A stretch of 64,000 bases of DNA from Jaltomata sinuosa (GCA_003996215.1 QJPP01000451.1:1-64000); one strand, 5' to 3'. Shown: positions 11,268 through 23,904, numbered from the stretch's first letter. Translations and numbers: made by a program. The notes: generated by a model not told the origin, from the letters alone.

Positions 11268-11600
11268 TGAAAAGAGATAGAAAGAGGAGAGCAAAGGGAG
11301 ATCGATTCCCCTGTTTCGTCGGGAAAATAACAGAGAAGAAGAAGAAGAAGAGAGCAAAATCGTCCTTAACAGTTGAGAGCTTTTGGGAGATGAGATTTTT
11401 TAAAATTTGAAACCAATTTGATCGGTTAAGGGAGAGGAAAAGAAAGAGAATTGGGGGGAGTTGAGTGGGGTCGTTTTGTATTTTTAAAAAGATTAAGAAG
11501 TTTTAAAAATATTAATTGAGTCCCCAATTAACTTAACTAATTTTTTAAGTGTCTTTGACCATTACTCTTGGTCAATGTCACCAAAATTAATTTTGAGACT
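11268..11600 (-). promoter_or_regulatory. Candidate leader and promoter of the Ulp1-like gene and right end of the MULE
   Basis: Read on the minus strand, 11268-11400 is a CT-rich leader-like sequence ending in a splice donor. 11,400-11,600 holds T-rich and C-rich blocks typical of plant promoters and an imperfect hairpin TTGACCA...TGGTCAA (11556-11576). In MULEs the terminal repeat carries the promoter, so this is where a terminal inverted repeat is expected. No confirmed TATA box or terminus. Confidence 0.3.
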
Positions 11601-14600
11601 TGAGAGTCACCTTCCATTCAATTTTCTCCTCTCTCTCCTAGTCTCTTCTCCAAAATAGATGAACAAACCCAGAAACTTCCTCCATCCAAAGTCCTCCAAA
11701 CGACAGCCAAAATTAATGCCAAATGACTCCAAAAATCCAGAAATTGTTACCCCTCCATCTAATTCTCCATCATCTTCATTCGTTGTACAAAAATAGTGAG
11801 CTTTCCAAGTTCTAGAAGAACCTGGAAATCGCCCAGATGGCACCTCAACACTCTCACCCCTAAAACGCGGTGGATTATCCTCCAAATCATTGGTATATGA
11901 TCAAAATCGTACTTCCAGGTATATTCGTGTCTTCATCAGGTGGTTTTGGGTTTTTGATTTTGAAATTTCCTCAAAGATCTTATTCGAAATCCTAAATTTT
12001 ACCCCCACAATTTCCATCCGTTAAAACCCTGATTTCCCCCTATATAAATCCCTCACTCTCCATTGTGAAGGGGTGAGTTTTCGAATTGCAAAAATCTTGG
12101 AGAGTCCTTTTCTCTGATTTTTGGAGAAATCTAAGAATTCAAGCTGGAACAAAGCAAGAATCCTTATCATATATGACAATTTTCTGGGTCTGTTCGTGAT
12201 ATTCTTCAAAAAGGAAACTCGAATCCATCGAAATGTCACTAAAAATCTCAACTCTTCTTCCAGTATTGCTACCTGGGAAAAGGTAACAATCACTATTTAT
12301 TTTTACTTCTTCTCGTCTCTGTTTTCATGTTGGTTTATTCCAGCTTGTTCATTTGAGTTGATTCTCATTGCGTTTGCTATTTGAACATTGTTTATGGGCT
12401 GGTCTTGTTTGAAATTATTTGTATATTGTGGTGAGGAATGGAAGGTGAAATTCCACCCCTCGCGTTATTCCCTTGTTCGTAGGTTGGCTTGTTAATTAGC
12501 TTGTCTTTGTGTGAAGTTTCATTGATAATTGGTTTGCTATTAAACACTGTTTTGAGCTGTCTAATTAAGAGGGAAAGATGAGTTGAGCTTTGGGGAATAG
12601 TTGAGCTTTGGGAAAGGCTTTGAACTTACACGTTTGGCTTCTCCCAAAATCTCCTAAAGATCCCCAATCTTCTCCTTTGGTTGTTTGCTTATGTATGAGT
12701 ATCTAGAATGTTCCTTTCATATATGGGGTATGTAGTCCGTTCACCTTGGTTAATATGAATTTCAACTTGTCGTTCTTTGAGCATGGTAGTAGTTTGAAGT
12801 TACGAAATTGTCAAATTCTCAAATTTCATTCCAAAAATGCATGCTCTCTGATTAAATATCATGAATCTTTGAACATTTACAAGAAGAACAGTAGAATAAA
12901 TGGTCCTAAGATATCAACTATGGCAAGTCTCTCCTTAGATATTTTTTGTTGAGTTGGTAGAAGAGTAAATTATTTTCCTGTTGGTATATTCGATCGGTGG
13001 CTGTAAATTTTCTAGAACTTGCTCAAGAATTAAGGAGCTATCCATGTCATTGATAACTAGATCGTCTTGTCATGTTGAATGATAGATTGATTTATATGTC
13101 CTGCTTTTTCCAAAATTTTGCATCCCTTTTGAATCTTAAGTGCTGATCACTGTGAATTTGGATGTGATTTTCGAAAATAAAAGGTGTTAAATTGATTTAT
13201 TTGGCACATGAAGTAAATTATTTTGAATCTGTTTGAGCATGCTCTAAAAACATTTGTATCTTCTCTCACTGTTAAATGTTGAATTCATTTTGGAAGAGTA
13301 AAGAATCTATTTCTAATGCAAGTTGTCTTTGCTTAAAACATTTAGACATTATCTTAGCTTTGCCCATATCTCTTCCTCTATCCTGTGTGTGTTTTTCTAA
13401 ATCTGGTAGTCTCCTAACCTGTATGAGGACTAATTCTATTTGGGTTCTCAAGATTTGGCCTCTTGCTTATAAAAGAAGTCATGTTATTTGGCAAGAAAGA
13501 ATGGATTTTTACTATTCAAAGTCTGTGTGCTAGTTTCCTAATAACACAAGTATTAAGCTTAACATTTCTGAGGTTTTAGGGTCCTCACTAGCATAAAAAT
13601 GGTATTTGGGTCCATATGTGTCGTGAAGGTTTAGAGATCTTTTCTGTCCTATGTAAAGCATGCTTATATTGTCTCGATCGTTTCTCAATTAAATAGCGCC
13701 TTTCTTATGAAACTTCATGTGGAATTAGAACTCTTTGTATGATTGATTCTTTGTAGTCATATGTCTTGAAGTTTATATTATCTGAATATTAGAGGCCTTG
13801 CTAATCCTTATCATTTCTCATTTTTGCATGAACACTGCCTGGAGTCCATTTGGATTCCCCAAATTCTGCCTTGCATTATTATTGGGCCAAGCCCAACCTC
13901 CCTTCGAGTTAGCCTCAGCCCAAGTCCAAAAATGGATAGATAGCAAATCTGGAAAATGGTTTATTGGATGTACGGTAGAAAGGGAAGCTAAAATACAGAT
14001 CTTGGGAGCGTAAAATATAAAATATATAGTAGTATACATAGCTGATATACAAAGAAGAATGGACTTGAAGTCCATAATAGTCCAGTCCAAACTTGGACAG
14101 ATTTTGTCGGGCCAAAGCAGGGACCCAAACTTCGACTCTATCTCCCTTTATTTATTTGTAATTTGCTTTGTATTAGTATGTAATTAATTTCAACTAACTC
14201 TTTTAATATTAATCTAAACAAATTACCGAGAGTTGCTATTTTAATTTTATCTTTGCATTTACGTATCTCATTTATTTAAGTTTATTTTTTAAAAAACAAC
14301 AAAAAATATGAATTTGTGTCAATTGCCTTTAAAGAATAAAAACTGGACTTTTCTTAGGCATGAAAGAATTTTCTTAAAATTTATTTTCTTTAAATATTTA
14401 TTTTCCGTAAAATTAGTTGAGATGATTTCCTCGTTTATGCAAGTTAATGTCTTCTTCTAAGCTTTTATTGCTTTCAATTTTTGTAGAATAAAATCACCCT
14501 CGTTCAAACTATTTTCTTCAAAATTACTTGTTCTCCTAAAATTTTGATCATTTAGGATTTATTCAAATCTCTAAAAAATTATCTTTCAAATAAAATACCT

Positions 14601-15151
14601 CTCACTTAGCTAAATAATACTTTGATTCTCGTCATTTTACCTATGAATGGGTTTTTTCTTGAATTAAATTTATTTCACATCTCTTCTTTCGAAAATACGG
14701 GTTTTATTTTTCTTCAATACTTGTTAATAAAAATAAGCCCTTTTAGAAATTCTTGGCTCAAAAAGAGACTTTTCAATTTGAATCTTTTTAATAATCTTCG
14801 CTGGGAATTATATTGCTTTTAAATAAAAATTCTCGAATTTGAAGCTTTTCAAAGAATGAATTTTCTTTAGTTGAAATAAACTATTTTTGTCTTGAATTGA
14901 ATAATAGCATTTTGCTTAAATCATTTTCATCCATAAATCTCAAATATTTTTCAACTCTTTCAAAATTAGTAATTTTCAAGTTAGTCAAAATTATTTTGGT
15001 CAACCGTTTTTAAACGGATGTTCTTAAGTGTCTTAAAACCCTTTTTAAGACATTACTTGAGCTCTTACCCATTTTTTCTAATTTTAAAGATTTATTTTTG
15101 TTTTTAAGTCTTTGAAATTCTTTAAGTTTTCTTAGTTTCTTTATAAAAGTT
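11600..15151 (+). mobile_element. Long LTR of Ogre/Tat type (solo or fragment)
   Basis: A non-coding stretch of about 3.5 kb with an LTR-like plan: a TATA box (TATATAAAT, 12041-12049) in the first fifth followed by a leader-like region, and an AT-rich tail with ACCGTTTTTAAACGGATG and GTGTCTTAAAACCC near 15,005-15,045. The end is marked by TGGTGACTC (15152-15160), close to the TGGCGACTC primer site (tRNA-Arg) used by Ogre elements. Ogre LTRs are unusually long, in agreement with this size. No gag-pol follows; instead organelle-like sequence begins at about 15,320. The exact left end and a target duplication were not found, so the family call rests on these landmarks and on my recollection of Solanaceae Ogre LTRs. 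Confidence 0.5.
12041..12049 (+). promoter_or_regulatory. TATA box of the Ogre-like LTR
   Basis: TATATAAAT in a C-rich context (CCCCCTATATAAATCCC), followed by a leader-like stretch. It is positioned as an LTR U3/R promoter. No transcript evidence is available from sequence. Confidence 0.5.
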
Positions 15152-17239
15152 AAGTGGTGACTCTATATATTTTAGAATTATTTTAGAATTTTCTTTTAAG
15201 TTTTGAAATGTTTTAAAAGTCAAAAACAACGGCCTATAAGACGATGGATGGTCTAGGTGAATAGAATTGAGATTGTTCCTTCTAATCGTAATCAAAGATG
15301 TTTTCTTGTCTCTCATTCTGGAAAAAAAAAAGAACCTAATGAATCAAACTCATATGTTGTACCTAGTCGTTTAAATCAGGTCTCTATTTTGGTACAACAA
15401 GAAGTTGCCTGCCTATCATGACAAAGGCGTTGCTGGTGGATATGCCAAAGATGTCTTGGCTCTGAACTGGGTACTTGAAATGCTAAAGTTCTTATGGTCC
15501 TACTTCAACCACACTTCCTTCTCTACCTTTTTCTTCAAAAACTTAAGTTGTTTAGACTGATGTTGGTGATCTCGAAGGGAGATAGATATCTGGACCTGGA
15601 GCTACTCATCTTGATCTTTATTATATTAGGATGCGAGGAAGGGGAAAGAAGGTGATAAGCAATAAGATCAAAGAAGAATGTTAAAGATGTCCCTATAAGT
15701 ACTTCACTTAGACTTTCTATAGTCTTTCTTCCCCTCTTCCCTCAAAGCGACCGATAACGGATGGTCCCTGCCAACTGCTTATCTCTCTTCCTCGCATTCC
15801 ATTCATGACCTAACGACTATCCTTCTTTTGGGGAGGGAATCACTTGCTGGATCAAACCCAAGGATAGGTCAGCCGGGTGTTGGATCGAATGAACACTCAA
15901 CTGCGTCATCACGCCAGCGATGGATGTCCAACCTTTAGATCTATTCTTCCTCAATAAAGGCGGGTAAGAAAAGTACGAAGGCTAATCTGGCAACTATTGA
16001 CTAGAAGGTGGAAGCCTTTTTTTGCCAATCAAAGCCCCAAAACTAGTAAGGTTGATAATCTGAAGTTCGCAAGAAGGATCTAATCTCAGAAATGGGTTTT
16101 AGTTTGATGGGGATCACTCTAAAGAAAGGAAGTCATTTTGGCTGTTGTTATTCCAAATTACTTTCTTTCTAAATGTCATAAAAGACAGGGGATTTCTTGC
16201 TTCAGCATTTGAGGGAAATGCCTCCGCGGTGATTACAGTCTCTTTCCCAAGGTTAGGCTACTCCAGAAGATCAGCAGTCTAGCCCAGTTGCTTCCCTTCC
16301 AGTCGCTTCCTAAAATTTTGGATCGCGCTCTCAGCTTCGTTGATCCTCTCATGCTTCTCTCATGCTTTATAAAGGGGGCTTTCATTCACCAGCTTAGACT
16401 AAAAGTGCTCTCTGAACCATGCTGGATCAACCATGGAATAAAAGTTGTGCCTCGACAAGAAGCCTCGCATCTAGCATGTGGATTCCAATTCCAAAGCTGT
16501 GACAAAACTGTGGGTTCATGACCTGCTTGACGCCTATAGTTTAGAAGTCTCGGGCCAAAATAGAATGAATCCAATCTGGGATAAAACTCCTCACACAGGG
16601 AAGTCCAAGTTGGGATTGGGGAATCAAAAAGATGTCACAGTCGGTGCTGTTTGTGCCTGCGCGTAAGGCCAAACTCCCACTCCCGTCTCAGGGCGCTAAG
16701 GGGCTTTTGTTTTTAGAACAGACGGAAGTGTTTTGGTGACGCCTCGAATTAATCTTTTATTACAACATGCTATGCCTTCTTCCTCATTGCTAGTAGGTTG
16801 GTCAGCCCCCAAAAGTGCTTTCCTTCTTGCGCGAAAGAAAAAGATGTTTAGCTTTTTTTTCTGAGAAGAAGAAAGGTTGGATCCGCTCTTAAAGAAGATG
16901 TTCTTGGGGGAAGAGTTAGAAGTATGAGTTCCATTCCTATTATAGCATTAGCCACACTACCTTCTTAACATGTTGCACACTAACTTAAAGTATGATTTGA
17001 AAATCTCTCTCTACCTTCACAAAACTTCTCGCGCCCTTCTGATAGTTTTGACTTGCTCTTAGGCTACCATTGACTGGCTTCACGAGACTATTTCAGTCTA
17101 TACACATATGGATAAGTGTTATTCCTTTATTCCTTTTGAATGAATCTAGAACCTCAATTAGTAGATTCATTAGAAACCCTTCTTGGAATACCGCTTGTAA
17201 AGCTCTTTCATCTAGTGTGCGATTATGACAAGACTCGAG

Positions 17240-17288
17240 AAAGAAGCCCCGGCTAACTCCGTGCCAGTAGCCGCGGTAAGATGGGGGA
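17240..17288 (+). pseudogene. rrn18: Fragment of mitochondrial small-subunit (18S) rRNA gene, 530-loop region
   Basis: GAAAGAAGCCCCGGCTAACT followed by CCGTGCCAGTAGCCGCGGTAA is the near-universal 530-loop of bacterial-type small-subunit rRNA. The flanking AGAAAGAAGCCCC and AAGATGGGGG fit the plant mitochondrial version better than the plastid one. The invariant GCCAGCAGCC is changed to GCCAGTAGCC (C to T). Similarity stops within a few bases on each side, so only a scrap of about 50 bp is present and it cannot make rRNA. Confidence 0.7.
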
Positions 17289-18504
17289 AAGTTCTCATTG
17301 AATGTGCCCCCCTCTTATTGACCAGGTAAACTTCATACGAAATTTGAAAGATCTTGAAAATGTCTTATAGTAGGAGGACCCAAAGCCCCTTCCTTAATAG
17401 GTAGGCACATAGTATCAAAAAATATCCAGTGAAGCTTTCTTTTGTCTTTATCACCGCCTCACCAAAAGTTAGCTAACATTTTTTTGAATTGGTCAAGAAC
17501 TCCCTTTAAAACTGGAATCCCTACAAGAAGGTGTATAGGCATCGAGATCCTAGTCACTAAGAAGTGTTATTCTGTCCTCCGGGGGACTGGACTCCACCAA
17601 GAGGTTCTTTCTCTCACGTAATTTCATTTCAGTGTTAGGCGAGGTTTTGAACCCTACTATCTATTCTATATGCATCTCAATTGCTTCGTACCTCTACTTG
17701 GAAACCTACATACAATTCCCCTTGTTTTTTTCTAGCCACTAACCATCCATTTATGATCAGGATCCCCTGGCTGACATAAAGTTTCAACGTAAAAATAAAT
17801 CTCCTCGTTTTTGTGAATTAACCCTCTCTTCCAGATCCTCGCTTCTATGAGCCAAATCACTCTCCTCAGGAGTTCTCTCCTTGACTATACCCTCATGTCT
17901 TTGTTACCCAAACACTCATCCTGAGCAATCTCTTCCGGTTCAGCAGTGTCTAGATATGGCATCTTTGCCTCTTCTTATTCAGGGTCCTCTAGAACCGTAT
18001 AATAATTTGGGCTCTAGGTCCAGTTAGGTTTTCCAGTTTGTCCGTCCACGATTATAAGTTCTCATTGACCACGATCTATAGGAATCAGTCTATCTTCCAC
18101 TTTTAAACCTGTTTGAACGAACTCCACCTATTTTTGAGCGGCAATCCAAAAATGAAAATAAATCTCTTCATACAATCCATCTTGGTGTTATGATGTCGAC
18201 GTGAGAGTCTTCCCAGGTTTGACTAGAGAATAGCCCAACATACCCGATTATCATGTTAGTGGGACTAGTGACTCCGCACTTTCTTTGTTCGAATTCATTT
18301 GATTCCAAGTGCTCCCTATTCCGATCAAAGAAGGATTAAACTAAAATAAGAGTCAGTTTGATGATAGAGATATGCAAAATAAAAAGATTCCCTGGGAGAT
18401 GGTATTCTTTTTTTAGATCTTGATAGATTTTTCTATCGATTGAAGTTGTTGGCTGATTAAATCTCTTCATAACGCCTTTACGGACTGTGAAGAGAGCCCA
18501 GTTC

Positions 18505-18546
18505 CAGGCCCTCTTTTAGAAAGAAAAAAATGAAAAAGAGGGCTTG
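18505..18546. repeat. Stem-loop GGCCCTCTTTT...AAAAAGAGGGC
   Basis: An inverted repeat with an A-rich loop inside the organelle-like stretch. Such stem-loops often close plant mitochondrial transcripts; here it is only a relic. Confidence 0.5.
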
Positions 18547-18699
18547 GGGGTATATATACTATATAAATTGATGATAGTTTATCATCATTAGAACAAATAT
18601 CAGTCTAGGTCGAGATTAATGGAAGATTCTTCTGGAACTGGTTTTTGATAGAGTCTATCTTAGCTCGAAGGAAAGAACAACCAAAGTTAGATCGAAGGG

Positions 18700-21376
18700 G
18701 GGCCGTGATCGCGCTAGTCTTTGACCTGCACTATAAAAGTTCAGTCCCTCAAATTTTTAGCCATTTTCTCTCATTCTCTCTCACTCTAAAACCTCCTCTA
18801 ACACCAAACTCTTGGACCAAATCATTTTCAGCTGCGGGAGTTCATCAATTGGAGGATTTCATCGTTTCCTTCCTCATTTTGGTAAGTTCTTCTTCCCCAA
18901 TTTCTTCTTAGTTATGGCTAAAAACCTTCATTAATGTTCTCATCTTAACTTGGGGTTAATTATTGTGATTTAGCTGTTGTTTGTGGCTGCTCATTCATTG
19001 AGACACGTGTGTCACCTTGTTGACCTTGTTCACTCTCTCTGTGGTACTTAATTCTCCGTCTTTATTCTTAATCTTTGTAAGATTTTCACATATTAATCCC
19101 TCTTCGTCTTCAGGCTATTATAGGCCCTTTCTTTTCCCGAATTCTGCCAAATTTTAGGGCATGAGTTCCTGGAAGTGTTGGGGTCATCGTGGTAATGTTC
19201 ATTTCCGTTTTCAGGTTGTGGTGCCCATGGGCCCGCTTTTGACCTGAATTATGATCTGGCTAAACTTTTAGAATTATGGGTATCTTTAGCTTCATATTGA
19301 CGAGTAGAGTATTGTTTGATAGTTTTTTCACAATTTTGGGCTTCTGGGAGCAGTTCAGGCTTGGACGACGTCTTTTTAGCAGCTTGTCATTGGTCGCCAG
19401 GTAGGTTATGACTTCCCTACCTTAGAATTTATGTATATAGGCTATAATTGTACTATGTAGTATCTTTGGATTGGGTTTACTCGGTTGGTTCCCCAGACCT
19501 TGTCCATTTTCTTTCTGTCCGTCTTATTTCATACGTTCATTTTAGTATTTAATTTGATTTTGTAGTATTACCCTTGCATCCCTGTGTGACATTTAATATG
19601 CCTTTGGACCATAGATGGTGGGATATTTGGTAAATTTCTGCGAGTGTCGGACATCGTATTGTAATATAGGTTGTTTATCTATGTGTAGAGCAGATTGAGC
19701 CTGTGTAGGACCGATAAGTTGATTGTGAGCCGTTGGGCTATTGATTGTATGCAATCATATCATCATATTCATACAAAGAGTTTTCTATTTTTATTTACTA
19801 CTACTAGGTTGCGAGCCTAACTATCACTGCTTTTCTAAACCTTGCATGGCCCCGAGGGCTCGTTTTCAGTATAAATGGTTCTAAATGGATTTGAAACTGG
19901 TTTTACTAATCTTCTTGGGGTAAAAGAGATTGAAAGATGATTTTATCACTGGGTTTTTATAGTGATACTAGACTCAGCTGAGCCGAGCGCTAGACTCGTT
20001 TTACTATGGATTTAGACCTGAATATATTTCGGGCACCCTTTGTTGGGATTTTAGGACTTCGATTACTAATTTAGACCTGGATACACTCTGGGAAGTTATA
20101 TTCGAGATTCTGAGATTTTGCATATGGTCGTGTAGACCTCCATGGACCTTGTCGATCTGGACCAGGTGCTACGAGCTGCGAGTATCGGAGGAGGGGTATA
20201 CAATATAGTAGAGGTATACGGGAGAATCCTTCTATGGATCCTACCTACTAGGCCTGCGGGCACCAGAGGAGGTACATATGGTAATACTGACACACCTGGT
20301 TTCATCATATCGCATCATATCAGTTATATTGTGTACGGGTCTGCCCTTGTTTGTTGTCTGCTCAGTGTACGCTCCGGTAGTATGGGATGTCGGAGGGTTT
20401 GTTTTCACTTGTTTGTGTTCCTCAGGTATATTAGCGCCCGTTGGGACTGTAGGTAGATTAGCTTACTCGCTCTTATTGTAGTACTTGTTAGTGGCCCTTT
20501 CTATCATTGGTGGATTAGCTTATTCTCTCCTGGTAGTACTTGTGAGGTTGCCTTTTCGATTATTCATATCTTATGACTTGTATTGTTAGCATGATTATGT
20601 TAGTTGCTTTTCCTTCTTTCCCCTTTTATTTGAGGTTACCGGTATACCATCATGTTTGTTAAACTCTCTTTATTTATTATTGTTGCAAGGATCCAGGTGC
20701 ATTTTCTACTCCTTCACATGTGTTCTATGATATATATCTTTTGTGGCTAGCATAGTATACTTGTATCCTCTGTGTATTCTATTTGTTGCTAGTTTTCGTG
20801 TGCTTTCCTTTGTTTACTTCTGTGACTATTTTCTTCATTATCTGCTATTTACTGCTTTTATATCTTATATGCGCTTAGTCGGCCTATGATGCCTATTGGG
20901 TACCTGTTGCTTTGCAATTGGTGCTCATACTACACTTCTGCATCTTTCTAATACAGATTCTAGTGTGAGCTATTGTCGTTGATCGCGTGGATACTCATGC
21001 AGCTTTTGGACATCCGAGTCTAGGGTGAGCTCCTGACGGCCGGGGCTTGACCATATCTCTTCTTTTGGCACTGTTTAGTCTTTTCTTTATTCAGAGACAC
21101 TTGTATATTTTATTTTGTACCTTCTAGTACTCAATATATTTTAGTAATGGCTCGTGTACTTTCGATACCAAGTCGTGGGATGGTGTAGTTCCTCTATATG
21201 TATATTTAGGTTGTTTTCCTTTCGCGTTGCTTTATTTATCTGCTTTCGCTTAGTTTTACTTCATGTGCATGCATGCTTAGGTAGTAACCCATTACTAACC
21301 GTTTTGGGCTATGGGGATTGGTTCGCCTACAGGGGGTTGTAGGTGTCATCATAACCTGAGAAATTGGATCGTGACA
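18700..21376 (+). mobile_element. 5'-truncated LTR of a Ty3/gypsy element
   Basis: A TATA box (CTATAAAAG, 18731-18739) with a CT-rich leader, a long U5-like region, and the ending GGTGTCATCATAACCTGAG...GGATCGTGACA (to 21376) match the 3' end common to Solanaceae gypsy LTRs, which end in CGTGACA. No primer-binding site follows, so this is a 3' LTR or solo LTR, and the U3 start is missing where it meets the organelle-like DNA. No coding sequence is evident within it. Confidence 0.6.
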
Positions 21377-23429
21377 CAAAGACAACAAATGAAATACAAA
21401 GAAAGTAAAAGTCATATTGATCCAAAAAATTCTCTTTTTTTTAGAAATACTGCTTTTATTGATTATTCTCTTTGAACTTTATTTATTCAGTCAATTTATT
21501 TTTGTTTTAAGGTAGTTTGTGGTAAATTATATCATTTTTAAAGGTGGTGTCGATTACAAAAAAAATTGATAACGATAAGGTCATTTATACATGTCTTTGG
21601 TAAAATCGATTATACTACAAATCATATAGGTGCCTTTAATTTTTGCTGATATTTATAAATTTAAACTTAAATTCATTTTGATTATTCCCAATCTCTTCGT
21701 ATGTCGTGATACTGGTCAGATTGATAGTCGAAAGCAATATGAATTTCTTCTTGAAATAACTCAAATTCTCACCAATCTCAATATGTCGATCAATAAAGCT
21801 TACACATTTATTCTCTTTTGTTGTTTCAAATCTTTTTAATCAAGTTACTGACTTGGATGCAAGTTACTGGGCAGAAATGTCATCAGTTACGTTGAACATG
21901 TGTTTATATATTTGTAATTTGAATAATACTTGTATTATAAACTATATTTCTTAGGAATATTAATTTATTACATATATAGATTTATTGTACTTGTCTCCAA
22001 CGACCAAGGTAGTCTATTCTAGATGTAATTAATAATTATTTTTGACGAATTTAAAAGAAGTGGATGAACTTCAATATATGCTTAAACTAAGTTCAAAAGC
22101 AAATAGGATCGGAGAGAAAAGAAAAGAGATACATGTCCCTTCAACAATCTTGTATATTAGAGTTTGGCAGATTTGCTTTAGAAAGGAGAAGGGAAAAGGC
22201 TAATTTGCACCACCATCCTTCTCCAAGGATTCAGTGGTATCCACTCATTGAGACTATAGTATAGCCTATTTTTTTTTTGCATACTTGAGTTCCTCGCTAA
22301 AGTAAACTCCTACAAACTTCCCTGTCGGGAAGACCAGTGTACTGCTTGTCTAGCCTATGCTTTGCATGAATATCTCAATGTCCAAGATAAAAATAACGAG
22401 GGAAAGAATTGACGAAACAGGCTGAAACTCTGCCCCAACCAAGTGAAACTAAGGGTCTGAAAGGGTTCACGATTTGATCTATAGGGCCCTCGGTTTTTCT
22501 GAGTGCGACGTGATACTCTCTACATAACATTAGAAGAGAATTTGGAAGAAAAAAGTAGAGTCCCGAAAAGCTTCAAAAGAAGAATAAAAAAAGAACAAAA
22601 GGCACCTCCTCTATTATTTCTTTTGGGAGAATTCTCATACACCATCTCCCAATAAGTTTCTTTTATTTTTTTTCTTTTATAGGTTTGTTGTATATTTTTG
22701 TTGAGTTCTTTTGATCTTTATTTAAATTGTATTGTTGTATTTCTCACTTTTTACGAGTTATATTTTTATTTTTCATTTTCATCTTTTGTAGGTTATTGTG
22801 GTTGAACTTAAGGATGGTGAGGTGCTTAAGAAAGTTGGAGAGGCAGAAAATTCAGGGCTTTAGATATATACACCAATGAAGATAGTTTGATTTTCAGTGT
22901 TGAATCAACTATTAATATCAACTTACTTTTTATAAGAAGAATTCTACTCATTAAATTACTTACCTATTTTCTCTTTAGGACTTGACTGGTGATGAAAATA
23001 TAGGACACTTTTCCTTTGTCGAAAGTAACTCATGGATGTTTTTCGTCCGCTGAAAATTAAATTATTTGTTCATATTTTGTTTTGGTAAAATATATTACAT
23101 AAATTTTGGTGTTTGTTATACCAATATTAATAATATAGCTCTTGATCTCTGGTATAAACTCATATGCGAAATATTGTATAAGAAATATTGAATCTTGTAC
23201 AAGAATTAAAATTTTATCCTACAAATCAAACTATCAGTGTTTAATTTTCCTTTTTTTCGCGGATATTACTATCATCTATTTACTTTTCTTTCCCCATGAG
23301 CCCTGACCCCGTGCAATTGATATTTGTTGAAGTGCTTATTATTAGTTTATTCTTGACTTTCAAAGTAGTAATTAGTAACATTTTTTAGTAATGTAGGAAT
23401 ATTTTGGAAAGGAGGAATTTTTGAGAGAA
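21377..23429. other. No recognisable gene; AT-rich DNA with a more GC-balanced patch
   Basis: 21,377-22,130 and 22,640-23,429 are AT-rich with only short frames. 22,130-22,560 is less AT-rich and resembles the organelle-like block, but no gene could be named. A short open stretch after a splice-like TTTGTAG|G at about 22,791-22,862 (reads VVELKDGEVLKKVGEAENSG before a stop) could be an exon relic of an unidentified gene. Confidence 0.4.
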
Positions 23430-23650
23430 TAGACACAGGTACCGTGTAGCTTGTGTCTGACTTTGTTGTATATAAAGAAGGGAAGCCATTGTCACCAGAA
23501 ACAAATCAGGTATTGCGCCTGCTTGGTATCAATATGGCTAAGCTCAACTTAATATGCAGTTGGTCTCCTGATGAACTTCAAATATACATAAAAGGATTGA
23601 AAGAATCAAATATTGAATCATCATACACTGCTCTCAAACCTCTAAGTTAG
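23430..23650 (+). pseudogene. MRT4: MRT4-like (ribosomal P0/L10-related ribosome assembly factor) C-terminal fragment
   Basis: The frame reads ...LVSDFVVYKEGKPLSPE, then LRLLGINMAKLNLICSWSPDE and an acidic/serine end before a stop. This agrees with the C-terminal part of plant MRT4/MRTO4, a nucleolar factor that occupies the P0 site during 60S ribosome assembly. One in-frame TAG precedes the LVSDF segment where the family usually has Glu. The MA(T/M)F part is shortened. The N-terminal two thirds were not found nearby, so this is a fragment or an isolated exon copy. No promoter is evident. The large retrotransposon lies 255 bp downstream. Confidence 0.6.
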
Positions 23651-23899
23651 ATACATGTGTTATAAAATTGAAGTTTGAAAATCCTGAGATATTCCTATAA
23701 CCTCTTGCTAGCTGAAGCCATAAATAAAGTGCTTTTTACATCATCTCAGAAGTACTACTTGACCAATAATCAGTTTTAACAATATTAACTTTGGTATTTA
23801 GACCTCAATGTGTGTGTAATGTGTTTGAGTTATTTGAATGTTCAATGTAACAAATTTTGTGTAAAATCTTTACTAAAGTATATCGTGGAATCTTCATAT

Positions 23900-23904
23900 T
23901 TTAT
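23900..23904. repeat. Target-site duplication TTTAT (left copy)
   Basis: Identical to 43412-43416 immediately after the 3' LTR. A 5-bp duplication is normal for Ty3/gypsy integration. Confidence 0.85.

Larger units (their letters stand above)
1..11600. mobile_element. Right-hand part of a large Ulp1-carrying Mutator-like element (Kaonashi-like MULE)
   Basis: A MURA-type transposase end (plus strand, to 527) and a DUF1985/Ulp1-like gene (minus strand, 4314-7849) face each other. This convergent two-gene layout matches MuDR (mudrA/mudrB), and plant MULEs carrying Ulp1-like genes (Kaonashi elements) are established. Non-coding modules found downstream of the transposase (about 690-1000) recur upstream of the Ulp1 gene (7945-10570), which ties both halves into one unit. 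The left end lies outside the window. The right terminus is not resolved: sequence character changes between 11,450 and 11,600, where a long LTR begins. No terminal inverted repeat or 9-bp target duplication can be tested here, so the boundaries are inferred. Confidence 0.6.
15320..18690. other. Organelle-derived (probably mitochondrial) nuclear insertion
   Basis: Composition changes to a more GC-balanced, gene-poor sequence that resembles plant mitochondrial intergenic DNA. The anchor is a short rrn18-type small-subunit rRNA piece at 17,240-17,288. A mitochondrial-style 3' stem-loop lies at 18,505-18,546. No complete organelle gene was recognised and all reading frames are short. The limits are estimated: left where the Ogre leader ends, right where an LTR with a TATA box begins. 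A genuine unique nuclear region is the alternative. Confidence 0.5.

Noticed and set aside
11607..11885. 92-residue frame on the minus strand
   Set aside because: Lies in the Ogre-like LTR; no domain, and the frame is explained by composition.
20096..20481. Overlapping frames of 67-104 residues
   Set aside because: Inside a gypsy LTR and open on several frames at once; no homology recognised.
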